Shown here: positions 1-12,424 of the stretch, piece after piece | How positions within the stretch are numbered: position 1 is the stretch's first letter | How the letters are laid out: the number at the start of each line of letters is the position of its first letter | Source: Tetrahymena thermophila SB210 | Taxonomy: Eukaryota; Ciliophora; Oligohymenophorea; Hymenostomatida; Tetrahymenidae | Direction: 5' to 3' | Length of the DNA: 64,000 bases | NCBI RefSeq assembly: GCF_000189635.1 | Contig: NW_002476421.1 | Span: 279,954 to 343,953 of the forward strand | Program-made: the position numbers and the translations under genes | The notes under the pieces: model-generated | What the model was told of the DNA's origin: nothing | The model's input: only the letters and a program-made list of their open reading frames with translations | Database searches by the model: none

Positions 1-1
1 G

Positions 2-2552
2 ACTGTTGAACATATGTGGTATGATAGAAAGACTATTAGAGCAGTTAATAAATCTTAAATAGCTTCTAATAAAGTTTTAGAGTACAATGAAAGTGAAATT
101 TGTTTTAGAGCCCTTCATTAAGCAGCTATCATTTCAAGTGAAGCAAAATTCGATACATAAGGTGTGAAGGACTAATCTAATATTAATTGGATCGATTGTC
201 CAACTACTGGTGATGCAACAGAAACTGGACTTATCAGATTTTATTAATATATTGAAAGTATTGATAAAACACGTTCGAAATATGTTGTACCAAAAAATAA
301 AGATGGTGCAGATGCAAAGATGCCTTTCAATTCCAGTTGTAAGTTTGCATTAACAGTTGTTGAAGAATAAAATGAAAACTCAGAATATTGTGCATACATC
401 AAAGGTGCTCCTGAAAAAATTTGGACTTTCTGCAAGTACCTTTAAACTTCACAAGGAAGTGTACAAATAAATAGCTAAATCAGTAAAGAATTTAAGCATG
501 TCAATCTCTAGTTTGGTAAAAGTGGAGAACGTGTTCTTGGTTTTGCCAAGCTCCAATTCCCTAAGAGAGACTATCCAAAGGGATTTTAATTCAATCTTTC
601 AAATCCTTAAAACTTTAATTTCTAACTTGAAGGCTTTACATTTGTAGGATTAGTTTCTTTAATAGATCCACCAAAACCCACTGTCCCTGCTTCAATTTTA
701 GAATGTAGATCTGCAGGTGTTAAGGTTATTATGGTAACAGGAGATTAGCCTCCTACCGCTACAGAAATAGCTCGTTAGGTCAACATTATTCCAAGAGGAG
801 TTAAGACAGTAGATGAAATAGCTGAAGAAAGATGTATTGACTGGTATGAAGCAATAGATTTGTCTGATGCAATAGTTGTTCATGGAGATAGAATTGTAGA
901 GTGTATTTAAAGGAAAATTGATGAAGATGGTAATGAAGATAACAAATTCTATTACCTCTAACAATGGGTATAAAAACCTTATTGCGTCTTTGCTCGTACT
1001 ACACCAGCTTAGAAACTCTAAATTGTTTAAGCATGCTAATCAGTAGGTAAAGTTCAATAAAATTAAATTCATTTCTTGTCTTGTTATAAAAAAACTATTA
1101 AAAACTTAAAGCAAAGTTACACACAAAATTAATTTAAAGAAAGGAAAAAATAAAATAGCAAAAAAATTATAAAAATAGGTTTTGACAAACACTTTCAATA
1201 AATAAATTAATTAATTAATTTTATCAGCAATTTAGGTGTAATCTAATTTAAATTTATTATTAAAAAAAGGATTTATTTGCGCAGTAACTGGAGATGGTGT
1301 AAATGACTCACCTGCAATTAAATAAGCTGATATTGGTATTTCTATGAATTTATCAGGCAGTGATGTAACAAAGGATGCTGCTGATATGATTCTACTTAAT
1401 GATGATTTTTCTTCTATTGTTACTGGTATTGAAGAAGGTAGAAAGATTTTCGATAACATCAAGAAGACAATCATTTATATTTTAACTTCAAACATCCCTG
1501 AACTTATTCCTTTTGTCGCTTTTATTATCTTGAGAATTCCTTTAGCTATAACAAATATATATATGATTTGTATTGATATTGGTACTGATATTCTTCCTTC
1601 CTTGTCTCTCGGTTATGAAGAAGCTGAAATCGATATCATGACTCGTAGACCTCGTAAAAAATTCGAGCATTTAGTTTCTAATAAAGTTATATTCCATGGC
1701 TATGTATTGATGGGAGCTATTTCAGTCGGTAGTGGTTTCGCTGCATTTTATACAACTATGAACCACTTTGGATTCCCCATACTTTCTTTATTCGGACTTT
1801 CTACTATTTATGTATATGAACCTAATTTGAGCTTTAGATAAAACTCTCAATTTAGTGACTAAATTAAATCATTAGCTTATTCTAGAAGAGAACATGACAC
1901 AATCTTCCCAAGAGCTATAAATCCAACAGATCTAAATTTAGCTATTAATCCATACTATAATCAATTCTTTATGTATTTAGATGGCTAAAATTCATGCAGA
2001 TACGACTTAAATGTAGAAGATGCATCTGGTAAAAATGCTTACACATATAGTCAAATAGATTGGGTAAAACTTGATGAAGGCAAAAAAGATTTACGTACCA
2101 TGCTTGTATATTGCGATGAATAAACTGATCAATGGACAGCTTTGATTACATGGTCAATGTGCGATACAACCGATGACTTAAATAAATCTCCTCTTACAGA
2201 TTTAAATGCATGCTACACCACTGATGCATTGAAATATGGTCAAACTGCTTGGTTTATAGCTGTTGTATTCTTTTAATGGACTAATATCTTTGCTGTTAAA
2301 TCTAGAAAACTCTCCTTCGTATTTACTCCCTTTAACAAAGTTATGATATCAGGTTTAGTTCTTGAAACTTTCTTATGTATTCTTATTTCAGAAGTACCTG
2401 GATTTTAAGATGTCTTTGGAGGAAGACCCCTTGCTTTCTGGTAATGGGGTATACCTTCCTTCCCATTCACAATATTTTATTTAATTTGGGAAGAAACAAG
2501 AAAATATTTAATCAGAACCAACAAATGGTTCGAAAAATGGTCATTATGGTGA
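2..2552 (+). CDS. Type II P-type ATPase (Na+/K+ or H+/K+ ATPase alpha-like), 5' truncated by window edge
   Basis: Cation-pumping membrane ATPase, C-terminal 775 residues. Exons 2-1046 and 1270-2552 are joined by an intron at 1047-1269 (GTAAAG...AAG). The splice restores the hinge motif read as [14 protein letters not shown]. Visible motifs are the nucleotide-domain KGAPEK near residue 134 of the fragment and TGDGVNDSP near residue 355. These are followed by [20 protein letters not shown] and a membrane domain with IPELIPF and [15 protein letters not shown], as in the Na+/K+-ATPase class (type IIC). The phosphorylation site (DKTGT) and actuator domain would lie upstream of the window. The protein ends [10 protein letters not shown] before TGA. 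Glutamines are often TAA or TAG, so the ciliate code is required. The ion specificity cannot be read from this fragment. The family call is secure. Confidence 0.95.
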
Positions 2553-4723
2553 ACTCTATTTAATAAATTTTGACTATTGGATTCTTTACTTTGCAGTTTA
2601 TTTCTTTTATTTTTATAAATAAATAAGCAACTAAAAAAATAAAATAAATTTTTTGTATCTTGTATAAATCAAGCAAGATAAATTATTAAATTATTATATA
2701 TATTAAAATAATATAAGTTATATTTTATATATTGAATACATAGATAGTCTAAATAAAGTTTTAATATGTTGAAATGATATGCATTTTATTAAATTAATTT
2801 TTTAGTGTTTTTAATAAATTAAATAGAAAATAACTAAATAAAAGTAATAAATTTCTCATCAAAAGATTTAATATTTAATTATCTCTAAATATAGTAATTT
2901 TAAATATAATATTGAAAAATTTAAAAAAATAAAAGTATAAATTTATAAACTTGCCATTTACCTAATTCCTATTTTCTTTATATTGATAAATAAAAGTTTT
3001 TAATTATTAGGATAATAGTTTTTTCAAAATAAGTAAAAATTTGATAACTTTAATCTCATAAAAAAGAAAATAAGTAAATTCTCATAAAATTAAAATTTTA
3101 GAAATATTTAAATTAAGGTAAAATTAAATTAAAAGAGAAAAAAGTGTTTATCAAAAAACAAAATTAATGAAAATATAGAGTTATTTCTAAAGTAACAATA
3201 AAAATAAAACCAAAAAATGTATTTGACTGAAGAAAAAAAAAATAAATGTAGCTTATCTATTTTGTTATTTAAAAAATGATGAATTCTTTTGAAGCATTTT
3301 TATATTTTATTTGGCTTTAAATTTTTAAATAAACTATTGAAATGAAAAAAAATATCTAAATAAAGTTTGAATTCGATAACAGTTATTAGAGTAATTGATA
3401 TTTATATTTATTTATAAATTTATCAATAAAATAACTAATTTAAGATTCATAAGAATTTATGTTATGAAATTTAATGTCTTCTTTGAATTTTATTGCTTAT
3501 TTATCCAAAAATAATTGTAGTAAATGATTTTAAGTATATTATTAAACTAAACAAAATACTAAAATGAAGCTTTAATTATTTTTTCAAAGAAGTAAATTTT
3601 AAATTAATTAAATTATTTATAAAACATCCCTCAATTAATTTTTGAAAAAAAAAAACATCATCTTTTGAAAATATTGTTTAATTTCTATTTAAATATTTTT
3701 AATTAGATGAATTTCAAACATTTTTATAAGAAAGGATATAATTGATTTTTAATGCAACATTAATAAATCAATAAATAATATAAACCATTGAAAAGAAAAT
3801 TAATTAACTAAGTTTTTGAGAAATGATTTTAGGTAAATAGATATAATAAATAAATAGTATAATCAATGAATTATACAATAATATAAATAAATATATAATT
3901 CAAATTATTAAAATGTAATGATTTAAATAAAATACTTTTTAAAAATTTGTGAACTACTTTTAAACAATAAAAAAAGAAATGACTGTTTTTAATTTATTAA
4001 AATTTTTTTCTATCAGTTTATTTAAAACTCAGATGAATGATAATACCAGCACTGTTAAATAATTACAATGAAATAAGCAATTCTTATTATAAATATGCAT
4101 ATATTTAAGTTGTATCTTTGTATTCTAGCAAGTTTAATTATTTTTGAAAACTTATTTGCCGATATTTTATTAAAAATTTTGCAGTTACTCTGAATTCTTA
4201 TGCAGTAAACTAAAACTTTTAGCTTAAATGAGAACTTTTTTAGTTTTTAAAAGGATTAGGATTGGAAGTGTTTAATTACAAGGAAAAAATGCTTTATTTA
4301 GTTATGGTCGTACATGATTAAATTTAAAAAATAATTTATTAAATCCCAAACTGGTAAATTTGATTGCAATTATATTTGAAATAAACTAAATACTTAATTG
4401 TTGATTTAGTTTAAAAGTTTTTATATTTTTATTTGAAATTAAGGATTTAAATAAGAATTAATCAAAAAGGTAAAATAATTAGATGAAATTTAATACATCA
4501 CTTTTGTACTTTAAATAGAAAAAAAATTTCAAATTGTTTGATAATACAGTTTATAATAATTTGAGTATACTTCATTTATTTATCTGATAATCTTATAAAT
4601 GAATAATTACATTTCTAAACTGTATTAATTTTTGATTTAATTCAAATTTATGATCAAATAAATACATTATAAAAATATTAATAATGAAAGTACTGTAACA
4701 CAAACATTTTAATGAACCAATTA
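2553..4723. other. AT-rich intergenic DNA
   Basis: More than 2 kb of very AT-rich sequence with A and T runs. The stretches without TGA have K/I/N/F-only composition typical of random AT-rich DNA. I see no gene, RNA gene or ordered repeat here. A 7-bp inverted repeat (TTTTAGC/GCTAAAA) lies just beyond it at 4839-4859 and is weak. Confidence 0.6.
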
Positions 4724-5320
4724 TCAGCCAAATAAAAGATATTTTATAATTTCTTAATATAGTTTTGAAGAGTAACAAATAAAATTTAAGTTTTAAACAC
4801 AAATGTTTTGCTTTTATTGCCTTTAGTTAAAGTGAGGCTTTTAGCTATTTTTGCTAAAACGCTTTGCATTTAATATTTGAACAAATTTTTACTGGAATTT
4901 TATATAAAATAATTTATTACAATAAATAAAGCTTTACTAGAATATTTTTAAGAGGATATTAGTTGGTTTATAGTGGCTGGAAAATGAAAAATATTAATCA
5001 AATAAATTTAAGAATTAATTTTACTTTAAAAACCTAAATAGAAAAAAAAGTGTATTTGATTTTTCTACTTGTATGTTACTTAAGAAAATTTTACAAAAAT
5101 AGGGTGGAAGTAAAAGTAAATAGAGACTACCTTTATAATCGTAGAAGTCTTTTATTTATAATTAAACTTTATTATAAAAATTATATGTTAAATTACATCT
5201 TCTTATACTAAATTTAGAGTTTTTCTTTCGGAGTTTATTAAAATAGTGAACTAAAGATTCCGGTGTGATTTGACTGAATTATAATTTTATCTTTTTAAAT
5301 AAGATCGTTATTTCTATCAT
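4724..5320 (-). CDS. Possible hypothetical protein, about 198 residues
   Basis: A reading frame without TGA runs from 5455 to 4724 on the minus strand. The first methionine is at 5320. The part near 5400-5120 has varied codons and residues (for example ITPESLVHYFNKLRKK and a preceding stretch FFASNQLQESFQIKHVYVFL), unlike the flanking DNA. Sequence before the methionine also looks coding, so an upstream exon may exist. The 3' half is less convincing and could hold an intron, for instance a donor at GGTAGT near 5118. An overlapping plus-strand frame is also open but poorer. No family is recognised. Treat this as a candidate only. Confidence 0.3.
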
Positions 5321-6606
5321 TTTGTCCAAGAAGACATAGACATGCTTGATCTAAAAAGATTCTTAAAGCTGATTAGAAGCAAAGAATTTTTTATTTCTGT
5401 TGTATTTGCTAATTTTTTATTCAAGTAAAAGGCATTGAAATTATTTAAAATATAATCAGACGTATTCTAAATAGAGTTGGCGTCACTGTTTTTCAAAGTT
5501 ATAATCTAACAAACATAATTTTTTAAAAGAAAAATCCACGAAATTTTCACATACAAATTTAGTACAGCTTTTTAACCCAAAAATTAGAAGAGCTGTTTTT
5601 TGAATAATCCAACTCACATCCAAATTTATTTAAAAATACAAGGTTTGTTTATTTTTGCTTTGATGGAACATTAATTTTCAAAAAAAATCCTATTGTGAGG
5701 AAATTTATTTAAGTAATTATTTTTTTCCACCAAAATGTTAATAGAAATTGTGTCAAAAATGATGTTTTTAGGATTAAAAGCATGAATTATAAAATACTAT
5801 AATCGATTTAGATTGAATGATAAACATAAATTTAAAAAAAAATAAGTGATAATTCAATCAGGCGTAAGATTTTTTGATAAATAGTTAGCTAGAAGAAAAT
5901 AAATAAATAAATAAAATTAAAAGTTTTAAATGAATTTGAAAGCCAATAAAATTTAAAATGCTATGCTAAAAAAGTATCTTTTTATCACATAAATTGAAAT
6001 ATTGTTTAAATAAATAAAATTCAAAAAGAGTTTTTTTTTAAGATAGTAAATTTATTTAGAGGTAGTAACGTTAAACAGAAACTATAAATAGAGAGACAAG
6101 TGTGTAATGAAATAATTTATGATTGATGCATAATAAATAGGTTTTATATTAAAATTTCTACTATATTATATTAATTAATGTTATTTTATTAAATTAGTTG
6201 TTATTTATTTTTATATTTTGAGATTCTTTAACTATAGAAATGAGTGTTGCATTGATATATATTAATTTATTTATAATTAGTTAATTAGTTAGTTAGTGAG
6301 TTAGTTAATTATTTTATTGGGTCACCGCATATATATTTTGTATGTTTGTTTCTATGCTTGTGATTTCCAATAAAGTATGAGATTGGTTTTTTGTTGTTGT
6401 TTTTGTTAATTATTTTGTATTATATAGAGTTGAATGCATGGTTATGATAATTAATTTGTTGTTTTAATGTTTTTTTGAGTAGTTGCTTTTGATATAGGTT
6501 CAGATAGTAAATTAATATGAATGAATAAATATGAGATGTTTATATGTGTGGTATATGTAAAATCTATTATTATATTGATAGCCTATGAGTGCGATTTATT
6601 TATTTA
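5321..6606. other. Intergenic DNA with T/G-rich strand asymmetry
   Basis: No supported gene. At about 6240-6520 the plus strand is strongly T/G-rich and poor in C, with TTAG and TTTG runs. TCA is therefore rare, and the minus strand shows very long frames without TGA that are an artefact of composition rather than coding. Confidence 0.5.
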
Positions 6607-6906
6607 TCAAGTAATAATTGCGTATTATCTCTTTTTAGATTTTAAATTATTGATTTTATATAGCAAATCACTAGTGGTCTTTGATCCCCAAAAAAGTGTG
6701 TCAGAATTATCTAAAATCGGTTCTGAAATTTGCGAAGATTTAAATGATGTATGTATGATTATTTTGAAAATATCTAAAAAGTGTTGAAGCTATTGATCCC
6801 CTTTTTAATCACCTAATTAAAAATATTGTCTCTGTAAGCAATTATCTGTTTGCTCTTACATATCCTAATTAAGTAACTAACCATTTAGATTGATAGAAAA
6901 AGACAT
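6607..6906 (-). CDS. Small hypothetical protein, 99 residues
   Basis: Single-exon frame from ATG at 6906 to TGA at 6607-6609. It is more GC-rich than its surroundings and has mixed composition (Q, S, D, W and G all present), with segments such as MSFSINLNGQLLNQDM and ISEPILDNSDTLFWGSKTTS. The C-terminus is basic and probably helical (INNLKSKKRQ). TTTCAG lies immediately before the ATG, so this could be the second exon after an intron in the 5' leader, or the ATG could be internal to a longer gene. Family unknown. The 88-residue plus-strand frame that overlaps it is judged a shadow. Confidence 0.5.
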
Positions 6907-7073
6907 CTGAAAGGAGATATATTAACAAATTACGCAACCATCGGGTTTGAAAAATAAACAAATCGATCTATCGATCAATCAATTTTTATTCTAAAGTGAA
7001 AACTGGTTTCCCTACTTTTTTGTTTCATGCTGATTAGTATATGCTAATTTAACTAGACTTTTCATTAAATTGT

Positions 7074-8064
7074 TCAGAAGTGAGAGGCAATTTAGAAGAG
7101 CAAGTAGTTTTCAGATCTAACAAGATCTTTTCTTAGCTTGTTGAGGAGGTATTCGGATTTCTTATCAATAAGGTAGTTAATTATTCTAGAAGATATGATA
7201 TCTTGACTAATAACGAATAGCTTTTCGCAGAGGACTTTACTAACTTCCCTTGAAAGATTGAATTTAACTGAAATGATGTTAATTGTACTTCTTTTCACTA
7301 TGTTTTCATTTACCTATTTATTAAAGTAGAAGATTTAGTTTATGTTACTAATTAATTAATTAAAAATGCATCAATAATAAAAACATCTCTTTTTCGTATT
7401 GCGCTTAGTAAGAATATATTATACATTTAATATAGTAGCTGCTTTATACTAATTCTTTTGATAATTTATATATTTTCTATTCTAACAAGGTTATAATTTA
7501 TAAATTTTAGTATTTATCAGCTATATATTTACTAGCAACTTAGCTTAAATATTCTAAGTTGCTAAACAAACATTTAAGTCAACCAATAAGCGCAATGCAA
7601 AAAAGAAACAAATAGAAATAGTGCATTTGTAAGAAGAAAGAAAATATTACAATTAATTTTTCTTGGAGGTCTTTTATGATCTTTTCAATCTATTTTTGAT
7701 TTAAAAAAAAATAGTTAGAATAAGTTAATTTTCAATGAATGATAATAAATAAATAAATAAATTTATAGACACAAATCTTAGCTAAGAAATGCACTAAAAA
7801 TTTATTTAAATTTGAAATGAAAGCTAAAATGATTTTTTAATAAGAATAAATGTAAATGTTTACTTATTAGTGTTAGTTTGTAATATTGTAAGAAGCGTTG
7901 TATACGAGGAAGACGTGATTGAATATTTATTTGAAGATTTCTAAGACAGTATTGGAATATCCAAAAATAACTTTGAATAGTTAGCTCAAAACCTATTCGT
8001 TCCTCTGAACGCCGTATTCACCCAAAACGTTTTAAATTGTTTCAAAGTAGCTTGATTTTGCCAT
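7074..8064 (-). CDS. Hypothetical protein with a probable membrane helix, multi-exon, middle exons uncertain
   Basis: Two ends are well supported. Exon 1 is 8064-7864 (67 codons from MAKSSYFETIQNVLGEY, donor GTAAAC). The last exon starts near 7267 or 7297 and ends at TGA 7074. It reads FNLSREVSKVLCEKLFVISQ and later DKKSEYLLNKLRKDL, rich in the preferred codons TTC, CTC, AAG and ATC. A phase-compatible middle exon can be drawn at about 7700-7590. It begins IEKIIKDLQEKLIV and continues into a hydrophobic helix, with an acceptor after AAAAATAG and a donor at ATTG|GTTGAC. Its borders are inference. The product would then have one central membrane segment between helical domains. No family is recognised. 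Confidence 0.45.
7533..7564. repeat. Perfect 11-bp inverted repeat (hairpin)
   Basis: TAGCAACTTAG at 7533-7543 and its exact reverse complement CTAAGTTGCTA at 7554-7564 are separated by a 10-base loop. It lies in a probable intron of the preceding gene. Confidence 0.8.
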
Positions 8065-8491
8065 TTCGGTAAGTTTGTTTGAAAATATTTGATTTTTTAC
8101 TGAGTATCTTATGTGTTTTAGCAAAAGTAAATTGCAGTTTGTTTTTTGTTTGTATTCAAATAATAAAGGAGATTATTTGCTTTAATTTCAAGTATTGATT
8201 AAAATCAAATTTTGATTAATATCGGATTTATTTTTGTGATTGTTAATTTTCGATATTTACTCTTTTTTATTTTTTTTGATTGTATTTATTGTTAATTAAT
8301 TTATTATAAAAAATGACCTTTATGTTGATTGCATGCACTTTTAATTAGCTTGCCTTCATAATTAATGTAAATCAAAAAAAATTTTTTTTGGTTGTTTGAT
8401 TGTTTGTTTGAAGGGGGGAGGTATTTATTATTATTATTTAATTAATTTACTTAATTCTTTCTTTATTTATTAATTTATTGATTTACTCGCT

Positions 8492-8857
8492 TCAGCCAAA
8501 TTTCTTATTATTCAAAGCTAATAAAAGCTGATTTGCCATCATGGTTTTCAATTAATTACAATATGATTGCGTATTGATCTTAAAATCGTAAAAGTTCTCT
8601 CCGTTGAATTCTAAGAAAAATTAGAAATAGGAATTATAATCATTATAATCAATTCTGAGTCTACAATCTCGGCGTTGTTTTTTTTCTACATATTACACTG
8701 ATTTCGCTTTCTTTCATTTAGAATTTAAGTACTCATATTGATTCAAAATTATTGCTACTTCTTCAAGGCTTTAATATTTTTTGCGTATTAAGGTGCTGGA
8801 ATAATCACATTACGTTTTCTGATATCTTAAGAATTAGACAAAACCTAAAGAAGACAT
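8492..8857 (-). CDS. Small hypothetical protein, 105 residues, two exons
   Basis: Exon 1 is 8857-8759 (33 codons, starting MSSLGFVQFLRYQKTQ). Exon 2 is 8710-8492, ending LLLALNNKKFG before TGA. The 48-base intron 8711-8758 starts GTAGCA and ends AAG, is phase 0, and removes one in-frame TGA. Exon 2 reads like a folded or helical protein (EFNGENFYDFKINTQSYC) and is less AT-rich than its flanks. If the short intron is not real, the first exon alone would give a 47-residue peptide. No family is recognised. Confidence 0.5.
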
Positions 8858-11228
8858 TTAAGTAATAATTAAATGATTAATTTTTGCATATTAGTCCTCC
8901 ACAATCATCTATTTTAATGAACTTCTACATGCATACCTACTATTCTAATTTTAAGGATTTAATTTATTAATAAACTAGACTAAAAGATATATTTTTCAAT
9001 TTTTCAAATAGTTAGAATGCTTTGATACTCTTGTATAACTCCAAAAAAAGGCAATACGACTTCACAAATATTCACATCCTATCGCTCTATACTCGAATTA
9101 ATAGGTTTTAAAACATTCCTTCTAATTTTGTTTTGATCCAGGTAGTTTTAGTCTGCTATAATTATTTTAAAAATAGCAAATCTTTGGCTATTAAATAATT
9201 ACTAATTTGCATTTGATAAATATAGACTGGCAGATAAATTTTCAAATAAATTCATTTAATATTATTAAATAAATAATGCATGTATTTATATGTATATTCA
9301 TAGAAATTAGAATGCAATCTCACCTTTTTAATTAAAAAAGAAGTACTTTTCAATAAATTTATTACCTCCAAATCAAATACAGCCTGATAGATATGCTAAA
9401 TTAATTATTTTGTAAATCACTTAAGTTAAAAAAAGGGGCTCATCTTAATTTTCTATGCCTAACTAGTTAAGTAAATCTATATTAAATGTATGCAAATAGA
9501 GCTCTTCACATAAATCATTAAAAATAAATGTCTTTTGTAGATTTGTATAAATGTACTTGTCGAGCAAGCAAATCAATTAGTTAATCAAAACTTTTAATTA
9601 ATTTTGAGAGTTTGTATTATTCTACTAAGTAACTAAATAGATAGGCTCTCATAATTAGAATGCTCGAAATAAATAAATCAATTTTAAAGATATTTATTTA
9701 CACCTAGTAAAATTGTAACAATTTATAATTGCTTTTCATTACATATAATAATCCAAAATCAATTGAACTCTTATTCATTATTTTACTAATTTGTTTTAGG
9801 CTATCTTCTCTAATCAAGTGAAACTAAATAAGTATTTTGATATTTGCTTTTTAAGCATAAATTCTGATTACAACTATATTTTTTTAACTAAGTATATGCA
9901 GACCGCTCCAGCCATCCAGTACTTTTCCTTTCCTCTTCATTTTTATTACTGAATTAACATGACCAAAATTTGAGCTTAAGTGAGGCTAATTATGATGAAT
10001 CAGTTAATTTACAATAAATCAAAGATTAATAAACATGTCATTAAATAATCTAAATCTGGTAAGCTGGGAATATAAGAATGACTTTTTATCTATTCACTTT
10101 TAAACAAGTCATCTAAATATTAGAAATAAATATTCTTCTTTACTGGGAAAATATTGTAAGAAGCAAATTTTGAAAAATCAAAGAATTTAGACGAATTATT
10201 ATAAAATTCCCTTATTAATTCTTTCTAAATCCTTTTTAACTGATTATTAAATTTTTATTTTATTCTTTTTATTTTTTCGCCCTTGCAGTTAAAAATAGGT
10301 TTTTCTATTTCAACAAAAGCTCTTTCTTTTATATTTATGCTTAAATAGCAAAAAAAGGTCGTCCGCTTCAAGAATCTAGCCAAATTTAATTTACTCAAAT
10401 TATAAACTGCATATATCTTTCAAAATTAATAATTTAATTAGAGAGGAGTCAGTTGCGCAATCTTATTTAATTCCTTCTATACTAATATTTTGATAATTAA
10501 ACCTTGTAGAATAAAAGATTCTTTTACCTATTCCTTTGAAAATTTTAATGGGAATATAATTAATTATTCTCCTTACTCCAATTAATCACTATATCTCATC
10601 CGAACGAGCATTCCTTGACTGAGTTACTCAATTGATAATAAAACATTTTTTACTGCAAAAGCCTCTGTTTCTACGTAAATCTAAAATCATACTAGATTAA
10701 ATGTATTTAAATTTTAAATATCTTTTAAATTCGTTCAAAGATACGAGCAAATAAGAATAGAAATAGAGTGAATAATTAATGGGATTAATTCAAATCAATT
10801 TCAGAGTAAATTAGCAATTTGAATAATTTATTCAAAAAACAATCAAAATGAAAAAAAAGAGAGAGAAGGATAAATTTATTATTAAGTAATCAAAAATAAA
10901 GGAGATAAAATAATAATAAAAAATAGTAACGTTTAAATTTATATAAATTCATATATTTTATTTATTTACTTATTGAATTAAATGTTAAATACATTCTTAT
11001 TAATATTAACAATTGAAATATCACTAATTAAAACGATAATGAATTATAGATCAATCAGTCTATCTATCTATTATTTTTTAATAGATTAAACAAAAAAAAA
11101 TCTATATTTTTTTATAATGAATCAATACAAAAATTCATTTCACTTTTCGTATCTATGAATTTAACTAATTTGTTTGTTTGTTTTTCATTATGCATGATGC
11201 TATTTTTATGTTTTTTTATTGGTCAAAT
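8858..11228 (-). other. Unresolved stretch with coding-like fragments
   Basis: Several minus-strand pieces read like exons but cannot be joined with confidence. They lie near 10790-10610 (LIQYDFRFTQKQRLLQQKMF, ending at TGA), near 10090-10030 (SFLYSQLTRFRLFNDMF), at 9990-9880 (HLSSNFGHVNSV, then KRKGKVLDGWSGLHIL), and near 9150-9060. One frame is open from about 10010 to 9514. These may be one multi-exon gene, several small genes, or decayed copies. The remaining sequence is AT-rich with nothing visible. Confidence 0.3.
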
Positions 11229-12194
11229 TCACTGATAACTCTCTTGATCTTAATTAAGGTTCTCTTAAAAATATTTCTGCTAGCCTTCAGATTTGTTTAT
11301 TTAGTCGTCGATAGATAATTTTAAATCTAATTAGTTTGTATTGCCATAATTTTAATTTAGCATTTTTCTATTATTTTCAGCTGATAATTTCTAATCTCTG
11401 CCTTAGACATTATTAATATTTTAGATATTCTGATAATTACTATAATTTACTTGATACCCTTCGTTCATTTATTAGAAATTATTTGTAATGATCTTCTGTC
11501 CGACTCCTTTGTAACTGCCTCCTTACATAGTTAACTTTGGTTTAAACTGATTCTTTTGGCTATTGAAATAATTTGGGTGACTTTAATTGAAGAGTTAATT
11601 CTGATTTTGAGTTTTTTAGTACGGATTTTCTAAAGGATATGAAGTGCAAGCATTACTTTATTAGAATTGAGTTTGCTGAAAAGTATTGCTAAAGTGCTAA
11701 GCTTTTTAATTTACATTTTAGCTATAGCTAAATGGATGGATACCTCCATTTTAGTTAAAATATTGATTATTAAATTGGTTTTTAGGAGGATTGACACCTA
11801 AGCTGTAATTTTTTTAATAGTTATTATTCCCATACCCTATTATATTTTAATCATTAGGTGGCATAAATTATTAAGCAGACTGCTAAGATGGTATAGTTTA
11901 TACCAAATTGCTTTGATTGGACTGATCTATCAGATGAGTAGGAATATTAGAGCTGCTTTTTCTACTGCTCACTGACTCTAAGCCACCACTCTCATTACTT
12001 ACTATGCTTCCATTTCTGGAATAATTGTATCTTTTTTGAGAAATTGTGTTACTGAAATTATTATTTAAGCTACTGGTATTACCAATCTTAGTATTTTATG
12101 AATAGTAACTTCTATTAATGTTAGAACTATTATAATCTTTCTGCTAAAGGTGATGGACTTTTGATTCTGGTTTGTTTTTATCAAATATTTACAT
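11229..12194 (-). CDS. Q/N-rich hypothetical protein, 321 residues
   Basis: Uninterrupted frame from ATG at 12194 to TGA at 11229-11231, 322 codons. The sequence is dominated by Asn, Gln, Ser and Tyr, for example IGYGNNNYQKNYSLG, FQQTQFQQSNACTS and QMNEGYQVNYSNYQ, which is a prion-like, intrinsically disordered composition. A central stretch, KPKLTMQGGSYKGVGQKI, is more ordered and basic. There is no signal peptide or membrane helix. An in-frame stretch of about 14 codons upstream of the ATG is AT-rich and probably leader. The PUF gene ends 231 bases upstream on the same strand, so the two are close tandem neighbours. The PUF protein is an RNA-binding regulator, and Q/N-rich proteins often join RNA granules, but any link is only inference. 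No family is recognised. Confidence 0.8.
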
Positions 12195-12424
12195 TCTTAC
12201 ATGTTAGCCTATTAAAAAAATTTACAAATTAATCATAAAATAAGTTTACAAATCTAAAGTAAATTGCTTCTTATAATAAATAAATATATAAATAAATTTT
12301 TTTAAAGTGTAAACTCCTCAAAAAAAAAAAAATTAAACATAAAAATAAATAATATTTATTTGTTATTAAATAAAAGATAGGGTAAGCAAAATTTTTGTAT
12401 TTTTTGTATTTTTAGTAATTGCTT

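Noticed and set aside
4839..4859. 7-bp inverted repeat TTTTAGC/GCTAAAA
   Set aside because: Too short and too AT-rich to stand out from chance.
5336..5690. Plus-strand open frame starting DMLDLKRFLKLIRS
   Set aside because: It has no clear start, K/F/I-dominated composition, and competes with the minus-strand candidate at 4724-5320.
6521..6787. Plus-strand frame of 88 residues
   Set aside because: It overlaps a better minus-strand frame (6607-6906) with more natural composition. The first half is I/Y/L-only.
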